NCBI RefSeq assembly: GCF_009002475.1
Contig: NZ_AP019860.1
Coordinates: 8,987,547-9,051,546 of the forward strand
Origin: Candidatus Uabimicrobium amorphum
GTDB lineage: Bacteria; Planctomycetota; Uabimicrobiia; Uabimicrobiales; Uabimicrobiaceae
Reading direction: 5' to 3'
Length of the DNA stretch: 64,000 nt
The position numbers and the translations under genes are program-made. Shown here one piece after another: positions 16,839-25,568 of the stretch (position 1 is the stretch's first letter; every line of letters begins with the position of its first letter). The notes below the pieces were generated by a model that searched no databases, was not told the origin of the DNA, and saw nothing but the letters and a program-made list of their open reading frames with translations.

Positions 16839-17744
16839 ATGCAAGTTAACTTTGCCAAAAAAGAAATTCATTTACAAATCAAGTTGGTGGGAATTCCCTT
16901 ATCCGGGAAAACAACGAATATCAGCCACTTACCAGCACACACTCCACATCATAAAGTTGTGCAGAAGGGTGGTATTATAGATACGGGAAGGAAAAGAATT
17001 TTTCACTGCAAACTACAATCACGCAAAGCAAATAACAAAATAAAACACCACAATTATAAATACATATTTACCATACACTATGTTCCGGCCACAGCGCATA
17101 ACTCTTCGCGAAGCACCGCTCTACACGGCGCAGATGCTTTGATATGGATCATCGACAGCGATAAAAATAAACTCGCACAACAACAGCAAGAACAAACCGA
17201 TACACTACAAATGCTAAACAACAACGATATTCCTCAGGTTTTCCAGTGGAATTTTCGCGACAGCCCCGCGAAAGAAAACGTGGATACACTACAACAAGCC
17301 CTAAATCCACAAAACTATCCCGCCTTTTTAGCTTCGGCACCACAAAATATTGGTGTCTTTCCCTGCCTCTACACATGCATAGACCAACTAACGCAAAAGC
17401 ATATACAGCAAACACCTCAGTTTAGAAGCCCCATAAAAGAGCAACAGCAAACACAACATAAAATTATCTCAGGTAATGATTACGAAAACTGCGCATTTTA
17501 TTTAGACACACCGCAACAAGTACAAAATTGTAGCTTCTACAACTGCACTTTTCGCGACAAAACGATCTTTAGCAAAATCACCAACAGCTTTTTCATCTAT
17601 TGCAACTTTGCAAATTTAGAGATACAAAATACAGAGGATTCCACAGCCGAATTTGCCAGCGTTTCGATTCAACACTTCGCAAATCATACTCACAATGAGT
17701 GTACGACATTCCAATTGCACTCATCCATCACTTGTTTAACGTAA
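16839..17744 (+). CDS. MglA-like small GTPase homologue with degenerate G motifs and shared C-terminal module
   Basis: 301 residues. The P-loop GIPLSGKT (18-25) and the order of following elements match MglA/Ras-like gliding GTPases: a strand ending in YVPATAH where MglA has VPGQ, ADALIWIIDSDKNK for the strand 4 region, and FQWNFRD where MglA has QYNKRD. Thus the switch-II/G3 glycine-glutamine and the NKxD/G4 lysine are lost, so nucleotide specificity or hydrolysis is doubtful. The C-terminal ~65 residues (YENCAFY, VQNCSFYNCTFRDKTIF, SFFIYCNF) repeat the module found at the N-terminus of the LRR protein 3 nt upstream. It may be a pseudo-GTPase scaffold or a slow switch working with that LRR protein. 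Confidence 0.78.
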   Translation: MQVNFAKKEIHLQIKLVGIPLSGKTTNISHLPAHTPHHKVVQKGGIIDTGRKRIFHCKLQSRKANNKIKHHNYKYIFTIHYVPATAHNSSRSTALHGADALIWIIDSDKNKLAQQQQEQTDTLQMLNNNDIPQVFQWNFRDSPAKENVDTLQQALNPQNYPAFLASAPQNIGVFPCLYTCIDQLTQKHIQQTPQFRSPIKEQQQTQHKIISGNDYENCAFYLDTPQQVQNCSFYNCTFRDKTIFSKITNSFFIYCNFANLEIQNTEDSTAEFASVSIQHFANHTHNECTTFQLHSSITCLT

Positions 17745-17762
17745 TCAATAAACAAACATAAC

Positions 17763-17945
17763 CACACACCAAAAACCAGCAAACCAATCGCATATTGACA
17801 CTAGGTGTCATCCCTGAGTAAGTCAGGGTCCCAGGCGTTGACAAGTCAAATTTACATTGTGGATTCCTGCTTCCGCAGGAATGACACCCATAGGAAAACT
17901 TCAATTAAAGGCACCAGACGCCACACACCAAAAGCCAGCAAACCA
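17763..17945. repeat. 24-bp direct repeats flanking a MITE-like element
   Basis: CACACACCAAAAACCAGCAA plus ACCA at 17763-17786 recurs with one mismatch at 17922-17945, on either side of the inverted-repeat element at 17804-17888. They may be remnants of a duplicated insertion target or part of a larger composite repeat. Confidence 0.6.
17804..17888. mobile_element. MITE/REP-like inverted-repeat element, copy A
   Basis: An 85-bp element starting GGTGTCATCCCTG and ending CAGGAATGACACC, with internal half-palindromes (CCTGAGTAAGTCAGGG; TTCCTGCTTCCGCAGGAA). It matches the widespread bacterial GTCATTCCxGCxxxxGCxGGAATGAC type of dispersed repeat. A second copy of almost the same size is at 43139-43222. 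Both lie in intergenic DNA just outside gene ends. It encodes nothing and would need a transposase in trans. Confidence 0.75.
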
Positions 17946-17951
17946 GTGTCA

Positions 17952-18938
17952 TTACAAACACTGTACAACAAAGTTTTGCACCGTTGCTCTCACATTTGTC
18001 ATCAAGTCATGTTGTGATACATCTAAGTTTAACTCTTCTGCCAGGTCTTCGACAACCAAGTCACAGACTTTTTGAACTTGGGCGGCATCAGAGACCGATA
18101 CATTGCCTATTTTGGAAATCGCACTGTCGACGCGATTTTTCGTTAACATCGCATCTATGGTGTATTTCCAACTTTCCCAAATAGACGACTCGCTCCACTT
18201 TTGCGCTTCGTGAAACTTTTTGCTTTCAGTAAATTCGCTTATTTTCTTTTTGAGTATCGCACGCACCGCACCTTTTTTGCTGGAAACATACACAGGAACT
18301 ACAGGCTTAATGACAACGCCTTCGGCTAAGTTGTCTTCTATTTTAGGCAAGCCAAGGAGTGAGGGAATCGTACTTTGAAATCGTTCATTAAACGCCATTG
18401 CTTTTTGATATTTCCCAGTAAACAGGGATTGGCATCTCAGTAACTGAACTTCGTCGAGTACTTTGCAAAATACGTCCCAAGTTAAATATTCACGCGTTGC
18501 GCCGCTGGTGATCGCAATGTCAAATATGCTGAATTCAATATCAGGAGAATAATAAACTCCGGTTTGAACAGCGGAAATTCCCGCTTTTTTTTCTACTTCC
18601 GCGTGTGGGTAATCTCCGCCAAAAAGCTCACCATATACAGAAATACTTGTTAATTGTGGATTATCTTGGTGAAGAATTGTATACAGCTTGCGTATTTGTG
18701 TCGATATTCGATGGACCACATTTGCATGCCCAAAAAAACTCTCTCCGGCATTTAAAATTTCTTTTCTCTTCGCGCAGATGACCCGCTCTCCGTCACTTAA
18801 AATACAAAAATTGGCCCCGTGAATTTTTTCGGTCACTACCCAATTATGCTTGTTGAATTTGCGATAATCTTCTTCGGTGACCACCCATTTGTTTTCATTT
18901 TCGGAAATCTTTTCATAACTTGTGTGCTCTAATGGCAT
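17952..18938 (-). CDS. RNA ligase of the T4 Rnl2 type
   Basis: 328 residues. Motif I is EKIHGANF with the nucleophile Lys38. It is followed by VICAKRKEI and ESFFGH, closely like T4 RNA ligase 2 (KIHGTNF, CAKRTGPI, DFFG). Downstream are SVYGELFGG (motif III-like), a YYSPDIEFSIFDIAI strand, LAEGVVIKPV (motif IV) and a Lys-rich ILKKKI motif V. The enzyme would join 3'-OH and 5'-phosphate RNA ends in nicked duplex or repair contexts via a lysyl-AMP intermediate. ATG 18938 has GAGGAG 7 nt upstream. It stands alone between the MglA-like gene and the tectonin gene, with no RtcB or kinase/phosphatase partner in view. Such ligases are known in some bacteria and many phages. Confidence 0.88.
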   Translation of the reverse strand: MPLEHTSYEKISENENKWVVTEEDYRKFNKHNWVVTEKIHGANFCILSDGERVICAKRKEILNAGESFFGHANVVHRISTQIRKLYTILHQDNPQLTSISVYGELFGGDYPHAEVEKKAGISAVQTGVYYSPDIEFSIFDIAITSGATREYLTWDVFCKVLDEVQLLRCQSLFTGKYQKAMAFNERFQSTIPSLLGLPKIEDNLAEGVVIKPVVPVYVSSKKGAVRAILKKKISEFTESKKFHEAQKWSESSIWESWKYTIDAMLTKNRVDSAISKIGNVSVSDAAQVQKVCDLVVEDLAEELNLDVSQHDLMTNVRATVQNFVVQCL

Positions 18939-19000
18939 TTCTTTCTCCTCGTATGCAAAACTACAGAATCATAGAACAGCATCGTAACACATCCGATAAA

Positions 19001-19047
19001 AAAACGCCAGCTGACTCGTACAATATACAAATCAGCTAGCGTCTTTT
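19001..19047 (-). terminator. Likely terminator of the tectonin gene
   Basis: AAAACGCCAGCTGA (19001-19014) pairs with TCAGCTAGCGTCTTTT (19032-19047) with small internal mismatches. It lies 13 nt beyond the stop of the minus-strand gene ending at 19060, and on the minus strand it is followed by a run of T. Confidence 0.6.
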
Positions 19048-19059
19048 ACAGTTCCGCAG

Positions 19060-20958
19060 TTATTTGCGGGTATTGGTACGTGTAATTACGTAGTATACGG
19101 ACCACTGCGGGTTATTGGAGGTACCATATACTATTGCACGGCGAATACTTAACAATTTGTAGTCACCAACGCTTTTTAGATAAGCTTTATCCACGGGATA
19201 CTCTTGGCTTCCCGAAGTCATTTTTAACAAATTATCGGGCGTAAAAACCGCCAACATTAGTGGCGAGACATCGTGCCCACCTGCAGCAATCGCCAAACAA
19301 ATTTTGATGGTATCACCAATGGCATCGAGACCGTTGGAAATGGCAGCCCCCCAATCGCCTTTAAAACCTGCTAAGACAGCTTTCCCTGCGGTTTTTAATG
19401 TATTTTTCATATCATCGACGGACGGACCATCGCTATCAAGTTCTACCACCTGATAGGTGAACAAAGAGATCTGTGCGGGAGTCAACGGTTCGTATTGCGG
19501 TCCTCCAAAAACATTGATGTCTTTTTTGAACTGATGTTCCTCATTTAAAGCAATACTTGCCGCATCTGTTGTTCCTGCGCGAAAATAATTTTGCCCAAAC
19601 ATTGTCCAAATAACAACAGGTTCTTCGTGATCAGGCCCTATTTCCCAACCTTCGTCGTCAGCATCGCGATGCGATTTAATCCCCACAAGACGAATGTTAT
19701 ACTTTTGCCCAAAATGTCGTGCGTTGTACAACAATTTTCCAAGGGGTAATTCGGTTATATTGTACGTTTTTTGCACTTTAACTGGCTTTTTCATCGCACT
19801 AACAACCATCTTCATCACTTGTGGCGAAATTCTATCTTGAACAGACATGCTGCGCAAACTTGCTGTACGAACGCGCGCTTGTATTGCTGCCGCATGTTTC
19901 GCCAAACCACGGGTAATGTTTTGCAAATTTTCTCGCTCTTTTGCCGTAGCAATCGAATTGCGGAAATAACTTTCTATTTGCGAGGCACCGCCAGGAAAAT
20001 TTTGTTGGTAACGTTGTAGTAAGCGCAATGTCACCCACAGCATTTCAGGACAAGGGTGTGCGGCAATCATACTCGCAATACTAATGTTACTAAGCATTCC
20101 CTTTTGTCGCGGTTCTCTTTCGCTTTCCGAAGTCAGTGTCCATAGTTCGTTTGTTTGTGGATTGGTTGCGTACACGTCGCCCACAGCAGATACAAAGATT
20201 TTTTGCGCAGGACCACCGATCTTAAACCACCTATTTTGCGCATCGTTGTACTGGTAAACGCCCTCCTCTAGTGAACGGTATAGTTTTCCAGTACGATTTG
20301 CCACAGCAAACATCCGTGCACGATGACTGATTTTACGCCAGCGACCTCTTTTGTATTGCCATAAATCACCATTTTGCGGATTTGTAGCGTATAGCTGGTC
20401 ACCTCCGGCATAAATTGCTCCGGCTGCTCCCCCAACGCGTTTCCAAACTTTTCTAGCAAAATCGTATTGGGAAACGGTCGCGCCATTACTATGAATTTTA
20501 TACAAATAGTATTGTCCGTTCACCGATGCACCGGCGACCATTTGCGCTGGACCTGAAATTTTACTCCAGCCACGTTGTGACAAGTGGCAATTATACGCAT
20601 AGATTTCTGACATCGCATTTTTCGCGAACAAACCTGCACCACCACCGTATATCTCCGTAGCGGCTCCTCCCACACGCTGCCATGCACTCAATGTTTTGTT
20701 ATAGAGGAGAACACTTTGCGCATCGCTTGACAACGCATACAAATCGCCACGCGCCACCACAAAATTTCTTGCGCGATTACCAATCTTTTGCCACTGTTTA
20801 CCTTGATATTGATAAATATTTTGATCGTGCTTCACACTGTAAACAGCTCCGTCATTTCCCTGTAAAACAAGATGTACCGAACCAGAAACTTTCTTCCACG
20901 AACTTTGAGCCTGTATTCCTAGGGAACATAGTATTACGAAACATATGATGTATCTCAT
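19060..20958 (-). CDS. Secreted tectonin-like propeller protein with unknown C-terminal domain
   Basis: 632 residues from ATG 20958, preceded by GGAG at 6 nt; an in-frame ATG at 20970 has none. A signal peptide (YIICFVILCSLGIQAQ) is followed by about eight repeats of ~38 residues (W..I...A......G.LYA.....). They are typical of tectonin/tachylectin-type beta-propellers that bind sugars or lipopolysaccharide. The C-terminal ~280 residues (from about PEMLWVTLRLLQ) have no recognised family. They include a VGIKSHRDADDEGWEIGPDHEE stretch rich in acidic and His residues, perhaps metal binding, and a hydrophobic GAAISNGLDAIGDTIKICLAIAAGG segment that could insert in a membrane. It could be a secreted lectin-type binder or toxin; function is not established. 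Confidence 0.72.
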   Translation of the reverse strand: MRYIICFVILCSLGIQAQSSWKKVSGSVHLVLQGNDGAVYSVKHDQNIYQYQGKQWQKIGNRARNFVVARGDLYALSSDAQSVLLYNKTLSAWQRVGGAATEIYGGGAGLFAKNAMSEIYAYNCHLSQRGWSKISGPAQMVAGASVNGQYYLYKIHSNGATVSQYDFARKVWKRVGGAAGAIYAGGDQLYATNPQNGDLWQYKRGRWRKISHRARMFAVANRTGKLYRSLEEGVYQYNDAQNRWFKIGGPAQKIFVSAVGDVYATNPQTNELWTLTSESEREPRQKGMLSNISIASMIAAHPCPEMLWVTLRLLQRYQQNFPGGASQIESYFRNSIATAKERENLQNITRGLAKHAAAIQARVRTASLRSMSVQDRISPQVMKMVVSAMKKPVKVQKTYNITELPLGKLLYNARHFGQKYNIRLVGIKSHRDADDEGWEIGPDHEEPVVIWTMFGQNYFRAGTTDAASIALNEEHQFKKDINVFGGPQYEPLTPAQISLFTYQVVELDSDGPSVDDMKNTLKTAGKAVLAGFKGDWGAAISNGLDAIGDTIKICLAIAAGGHDVSPLMLAVFTPDNLLKMTSGSQEYPVDKAYLKSVGDYKLLSIRRAIVYGTSNNPQWSVYYVITRTNTRK

Positions 20959-21223
20959 TTTAATCTCCATGACAAACAGACGTTAATAGTTAATAGTACG
21001 TAATGTCTAAAAGCAAAAAATATGCCTTAACACTGGAGAAGAGCAAATTGTAGAAGATGTACAGGAAAGGAGACGTTCCGTTGTAAATCTATCCATCTTC
21101 CGCATGGCGAATTCATAACATGCCGAAGTTAAGATCAACAAAAAGTTTTTGACTTGGGATAAAATATAAGTTATTAACGAAACATAATTCCATCTTTCTA
21201 AAACGCAAGTGAAGAGTAAACTT

Positions 21224-23077
21224 ATGTATGACAATGACAAATTATCACAAAAAACCGTCACAGCAAAAGAAGCGGTGACAAAAATAAAGTCAGGACAAAA
21301 AGTTTTCATTGGTTCAGGTGCTGCGGTCCCACAACAACTCATGCAAGCTCTCGCACAAAGATCTGATGAGTTATACGATACCGAGCTTGTTCATATACTT
21401 ACTCTCGGAGTGGACCCCACAGTGGAAAATCGCTCCGTACAAAACTTACACCACGCCACTTTCTTTGTGGGGGCAAACATTCGCGAAGAAGTACAAAATT
21501 GCGAAGCCGATTACACTCCTATTTTTCTTTCGGAAATTCCACAGCTATTTACCAATAAAATACTTCCCATTGACGTGGCTTTAGTACAACTGTCCCCACC
21601 AAACGAAGAAGGATTTTGCAGTTACGGAGTATCAGTGGATATTGTAAAGTCTGCCGTGGAGTCTGCGGACTACGTCATTGCGGAAATCAACACACAAATG
21701 CCGCGAACACAGGGAGATTCGTTTATACACATAGACAACATCGATCAGGTAGTTCTTCATGACAGCGCTATTTTGGAATACAAAACCCCTGTAAAAGACG
21801 ATGTCATTAAAAAAATAGGCGGCTACATCGCCATGCTGATTGACGACGGCGCAACCCTACAAATAGGGATCGGCTCCATTCCCGATGCAGTCTTAGCACA
21901 CCTACACGACAAAAAAGACTTGGGTATACATACAGAAATGTTCTCTGATGGCATTTTGCCTCTCATCGAAAAAGGAGTGATCACTAACAATTGCAAAACA
22001 CTACACCGCAATAAAATCATTACCAGTTTCGTCATGGGTAGTAAAAAACTATACGATTTTGTCGACAACAATCCAAATGTTGAATTTCATCCATCGCAGT
22101 ACACCAACGATCCTTTTATCATTGCGAAAAATGATAATATGGTTGCCATCAACTCCGCTTTGCAAGTAGACCTAACCGGACAAGTCTGTGCCGACTCTAT
22201 TGGTCACGCTTTTTATAGCGGCATTGGTGGTCAATTAGACTTTATACGCGGTGCCGCGCGTTCCATTTCGGGAAAACCAATCATTGCTCTGCCATCGACG
22301 GCAAAAAACGGTGAAGTTTCGCGTATTGTCACAGAATTGTCTAGCGGTGCTGGTGTTGTCACAACCCGCGGCGATGTACACTATGTGGTCACAGAATACG
22401 GCATTGCCTATTTGCATGGCAAAAGTATTCGTCAACGTGCGCTATCACTAATAAATATAGCTCACCCCAAATTTAGAGCCCAGTTACTACAACAGGCAAA
22501 AACAAATCATTACCTTCCCGAAGACCAAATAACCATTACTAGCGAAAAAAATACTTATCCTCAGCACACAGAAAAAAACGTACGTACCAAAACTAATCGA
22601 CCTATTTTTATTCGTCCACTAAAGAGTAGTGATGAAGATTTGATCAAACAAATGTTCTACTCTCTTTCCGACAAAACGATCTATTTTCGTGCGTTTACCA
22701 CCATCAAATATTTACCGCGTAAAATTCTCCATCATCTCGTACACATTGACTACGACACGACAATGGCTTTATGTGCGATTGATAAAGAACATCAACATAT
22801 TCTAGGCGTTGCGCGCTACTACCTAGAAAAACGTTCCAATATGATCGAAATAGCGGTTGTCGTACGCGACGACTGGCAAAACCAGGGCATTGGCAGGCTG
22901 TTAATAAATAACCTTATTCAAATTGCTCGTGAACGTGGAGTTAGGGGGGTGGCAATGGATATACTAGCGGAAAACAACAAAGTATTGAATATCATAAAGT
23001 CATCGTCGCATAAATTAAAGATAAGTGTTGAGGCAGGTATTTGTCATGTAAAGTTCTTATTTGATGAAAATGAATAG
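21224..23077 (+). CDS. Acetyl-CoA hydrolase/transferase fused to a GNAT domain
   Basis: 617 residues from ATG 21224, with AAGAG about 7 nt upstream; a GTG start at 21209 is possible. Residues 1-~430 are a family I CoA-transferase/acetyl-CoA hydrolase: VFIGSGAAVPQQLM near the N-terminus, SPPNEEGFCSYG, a Glu-containing VIAEINTQMPRT, GIGSIPDAVL, FYSGIGGQLDF, and VVTEYGIAYLHGKSIRQRA. After a linker, residues ~465-617 are a GNAT acetyltransferase fold (IFIRPLKSSDED, then IAVVVRDDWQNQGIGRLL with the acetyl-CoA-binding Q-x-x-G-x-G loop). The fusion occurs in other bacteria. It could couple acetyl-CoA/acetate turnover with acetylation of an enzyme. No neighbouring gene supports a pathway. Confidence 0.88.
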   Translation: MYDNDKLSQKTVTAKEAVTKIKSGQKVFIGSGAAVPQQLMQALAQRSDELYDTELVHILTLGVDPTVENRSVQNLHHATFFVGANIREEVQNCEADYTPIFLSEIPQLFTNKILPIDVALVQLSPPNEEGFCSYGVSVDIVKSAVESADYVIAEINTQMPRTQGDSFIHIDNIDQVVLHDSAILEYKTPVKDDVIKKIGGYIAMLIDDGATLQIGIGSIPDAVLAHLHDKKDLGIHTEMFSDGILPLIEKGVITNNCKTLHRNKIITSFVMGSKKLYDFVDNNPNVEFHPSQYTNDPFIIAKNDNMVAINSALQVDLTGQVCADSIGHAFYSGIGGQLDFIRGAARSISGKPIIALPSTAKNGEVSRIVTELSSGAGVVTTRGDVHYVVTEYGIAYLHGKSIRQRALSLINIAHPKFRAQLLQQAKTNHYLPEDQITITSEKNTYPQHTEKNVRTKTNRPIFIRPLKSSDEDLIKQMFYSLSDKTIYFRAFTTIKYLPRKILHHLVHIDYDTTMALCAIDKEHQHILGVARYYLEKRSNMIEIAVVVRDDWQNQGIGRLLINNLIQIARERGVRGVAMDILAENNKVLNIIKSSSHKLKISVEAGICHVKFLFDENE

Positions 23078-23103
23078 ATCATTAGATGGGAACGGTATAA
23101 TCC

Positions 23104-23158
23104 TCAGGAGCCCAAGGAAGGACTCCTGAAAAAATCTGTCAATGTTAGCGACATTGAC
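23104..23158. terminator. Paired hairpins between convergent genes
   Basis: Two stems lie between the convergent ends at 23077 and 23165. The first is TCAGGAG/CTCCTGA (23104-23110 with 23123-23129), followed by AAAAAA. The second is GTCAATGT/ACATTGAC (23138-23145 with 23151-23158). They probably form a bidirectional terminator. Confidence 0.6.
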
Positions 23159-23164
23159 TATGCT

Positions 23165-24421
23165 TTAGCGAAGATCCAAACACTTCAAATTGGTTTGGTC
23201 GCGAATAACCAGTTTTCCATTCGAAAATGCCATGGGAGCCCAAATATAATTTCCACCGCTTTGTTGAAAAACTTGAGCTTTTGCCAGAGTTCTCACTCCT
23301 GTAGGGCTAGGTTCGACTAAATGCAGTTCGCCACTTTGTCCCGCAAGAATCAGTAGCAAACCATTGATCGCAATGATACCTCCGCGTCCAATGGCAGGAC
23401 CTTTTTTGCTTTCCCACAGTATTTTTCCTTGGGTACTTACACATGCCAAGTTTGGCGGAGAACTATTTAGATTTGCATTTTCATTGAGGTTAACATAGAT
23501 ATAGCGATTAACCAAAACTCCCGGATGAATTTGCGCCCCCTTGTCGAGTTTTGCTACCTCTTTTACTTGAAAACGACCGTTTTTTTGAGTAAAGTCCACA
23601 ACAACGGAACCACTGCGGTATCCACCAGTAATAAAAAAACGATCATTTCCCAGAGGAGTCATTGTGGGAATGGGAATAGGATTTTTATAACCTTTGTAAG
23701 TCCAAAGCGTTTTACCATTTGTAGGATCAACCCCGGCAATCGCACGCGAAACCATCACCACAACCTGCTCAACGCCGGCAATATTATAAATCATCGGCGA
23801 AACATATGTTTGTCCGCGAAACTCTTTATTGTTCCATGCCTCTTTACCTGTCTTCGCGTCGAAAGCCACTAGACCAACGCGTCGCGAAATGGCCGGTGTT
23901 AAAATGATTTTGCCATCGTGTAGCAATGGAGATTGTGCAAATCCCCAACGGTGAGGTATAGAACGCATCGCAAACCCGTATTCTTTACCTAAGTTTTTTG
24001 TCCACGCAACCTTGTGAGTCTTACGATCAACACAGTATACATCACCAAAAGGACCAAAAGCGTAAACATGGGTGTCACTAACAGCAGGTGTTGAGCGTGA
24101 CCCGTCATAGGATAAGCGCCCTTTCGCGGCGAAAGAAACCGACCACAATTCTTTACCGTTCTCAAGGCTATAGCAGCGTAACACATCTTCTTTGTTATCC
24201 ACACGGTCTAGAAGAAAAACCTCTCCATTGTGAATACATGCTCCACCATAACCAACGCCTAATTTTTTTTGCCACAAAACTTTAGGCCCATCGCTTGGCC
24301 ACTGGCGCGCAATTTTTGTTTGCGCTTGTCCATAATCGTTACCTAAATAACGCGGCCAATCTGCATAAACAGCGCATGTAACAAAGCACAGCAATGCAAT
24401 CGCTAATTTTTTATTCAACAT
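23165..24421 (-). CDS. Secreted PQQ-like beta-propeller protein
   Basis: 418 residues. A signal peptide (KKLAIALLCFVTCAVYA) is followed by DWPRYLGNDYGQA, the usual start of planctomycete-type PQQ-binding-like repeat proteins. Blades of about 40-50 residues follow, marked by L..G.E.W (LENGKELWSV, DAKTGKEAWNN, DPTNGKTLWTY, STQGKILWES). No quinoprotein dehydrogenase catalytic motifs or haem site are seen, so a binding or scaffold role in the periplasm is more likely than an enzyme. It is convergent with the CoA-transferase gene and divergent from the GNAT at 24520. Confidence 0.82.
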   Translation of the reverse strand: MLNKKLAIALLCFVTCAVYADWPRYLGNDYGQAQTKIARQWPSDGPKVLWQKKLGVGYGGACIHNGEVFLLDRVDNKEDVLRCYSLENGKELWSVSFAAKGRLSYDGSRSTPAVSDTHVYAFGPFGDVYCVDRKTHKVAWTKNLGKEYGFAMRSIPHRWGFAQSPLLHDGKIILTPAISRRVGLVAFDAKTGKEAWNNKEFRGQTYVSPMIYNIAGVEQVVVMVSRAIAGVDPTNGKTLWTYKGYKNPIPIPTMTPLGNDRFFITGGYRSGSVVVDFTQKNGRFQVKEVAKLDKGAQIHPGVLVNRYIYVNLNENANLNSSPPNLACVSTQGKILWESKKGPAIGRGGIIAINGLLLILAGQSGELHLVEPSPTGVRTLAKAQVFQQSGGNYIWAPMAFSNGKLVIRDQTNLKCLDLR

Positions 24422-24519
24422 TGTTTTCCTTTCAACTTATAATAGTAGTGAGGCGTTTGCCAACGCCTAAAATGTTTTATATTTGTAGCACAATTTATTA
24501 TGGGAAGCAAGAGGGGATC

Positions 24520-25032
24520 ATGTCAATTACCGCAAGACAAATACAACCAAACGAATGGGCACTAATGAAAAAAATACGTTTAGCCGCTTTACAGGACGCC
24601 CCACAAGCGTTTGCTACATCTTTCGCCACTGCCCAGAAAATGTCAGACGCGCATTGGCAACAACGCACATCGGAAGGTGCGCAAGGAGAAAAGTCGTTTT
24701 GTGCGATTGCCTTCGACAATCAAAAGCCTATCGCCATGGGTGTTGGTTTGCCCGATGAAGACAATGAACATCATTCACATTTGGTGGCGATGTGGGTATC
24801 TCCCGAATATCGCGGTACCAATACCGCACGCCTAATTCTCGAAGAAATTTTTCATTGGGCAAAAAAACGCAACGCTCTATTTATGTTTGCCGGAGTGAAA
24901 GAGAACAACCACCGCGCAGAAAATTTCTATAAGAAAATGGGTTTCGTGACCTATAACGGTGAAAAGCTTACGGCAAAAGCTGTTTGCGACTGTAATATTG
25001 TGTTGCAAAAAGCACTAAACTCACATTGTTAG
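24520..25032 (+). CDS. GNAT family N-acetyltransferase
   Basis: 170 residues from ATG 24520, which has AGAGGGG 4 nt upstream; the frame opens earlier at 24394 within the divergent intergenic region. The core shows SHLVAMWVSPEYRGTNTARLIL (motif A, acetyl-CoA binding) and RAENFYKKMGF near the end. The substrate is unknown. Its last 4 bp overlap the end of the convergent N-terminal glutamine amidase gene. Confidence 0.85.
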   Translation: MSITARQIQPNEWALMKKIRLAALQDAPQAFATSFATAQKMSDAHWQQRTSEGAQGEKSFCAIAFDNQKPIAMGVGLPDEDNEHHSHLVAMWVSPEYRGTNTARLILEEIFHWAKKRNALFMFAGVKENNHRAENFYKKMGFVTYNGEKLTAKAVCDCNIVLQKALNSHC

Positions 25033-25568
25033 TCTACAACGAAACGTGTCACAAACTCATTTGTGGCAATTATGCTAGAACAATTCTGCGAAAAGTCGAT
25101 ATAATCCTTGAGAAGAACCACGTTTTCTCTTTTGTGACAAATTGCAGCCCATGAAGGAAAAGGTTGCACAGGAGTGCCATCTTTATCCAGCATATGTGAA
25201 CGATCACTACAAAAATGCTCGTGGTACTCTTCCATAGCAACTTTACGTACGTATACTCGATAGTCTTCAGGTAATAGTTGTGGAAAAGTACATGCAAAGT
25301 AACGCTCTGCTTCACATGGAAATGGCAAAAGCGTATTAAAGTCAAAAATGCCTAAGTCTTCGTAATATAAAACGACATGGTAGTCCCAAACGAGTAAATT
25401 CTCACCTTGGCAAAAAAGAGGTGTGGTTTGTTTAGCGTTAGAAAAGATCAAAACGTGCTGTCTCTCTAACGCAAAACCTTCTTCATGTAAAGATTTACCT
25501 AGCCACCAAATGTTTTCTTCGCAAAAAAATTCTTGGTATTTGTAGTTGGATTTACAAAATCGTCTCAT
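25029..25568 (-). CDS. Protein N-terminal glutamine amidohydrolase (NTAQ1 family)
   Basis: 179 residues, close to the length of eukaryotic NTAQ1. The catalytic triad can be read directly: Cys16 in FFCEENIW, His64 in LLVWDYHVVLYY and Asp76 in GIFDFNTLLPFPC. These match human Cys28-His81-Asp97 with the same surrounding motifs, plus the family's SDRSHM (121-126). The enzyme converts N-terminal Gln of proteins to Glu, which in eukaryotes feeds the Arg/N-degron pathway. In bacteria the fate of the new N-terminal Glu depends on an Aat/Bpt transferase and ClpS, neither of which is in this window. It overlaps the convergent GNAT by 4 bp and the upstream secreted-protein gene by 4 bp, so it is probably cotranscribed with the latter. 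Confidence 0.9.
   Translation of the reverse strand: MRRFCKSNYKYQEFFCEENIWWLGKSLHEEGFALERQHVLIFSNAKQTTPLFCQGENLLVWDYHVVLYYEDLGIFDFNTLLPFPCEAERYFACTFPQLLPEDYRVYVRKVAMEEYHEHFCSDRSHMLDKDGTPVQPFPSWAAICHKRENVVLLKDYIDFSQNCSSIIATNEFVTRFVVD

Noticed and set aside
21007..21342. 111-codon minus-strand frame before the CoA-transferase gene
   Set aside because: It overlaps the start of the well-supported CoA-transferase gene; Cys-rich, no ribosome site and no family resemblance.
24190..24202. DnaA-box-like TTATCCACA
   Set aside because: It is a single copy within the PQQ-propeller coding sequence, with no cluster of further boxes, so it is not evidence for an oriC.
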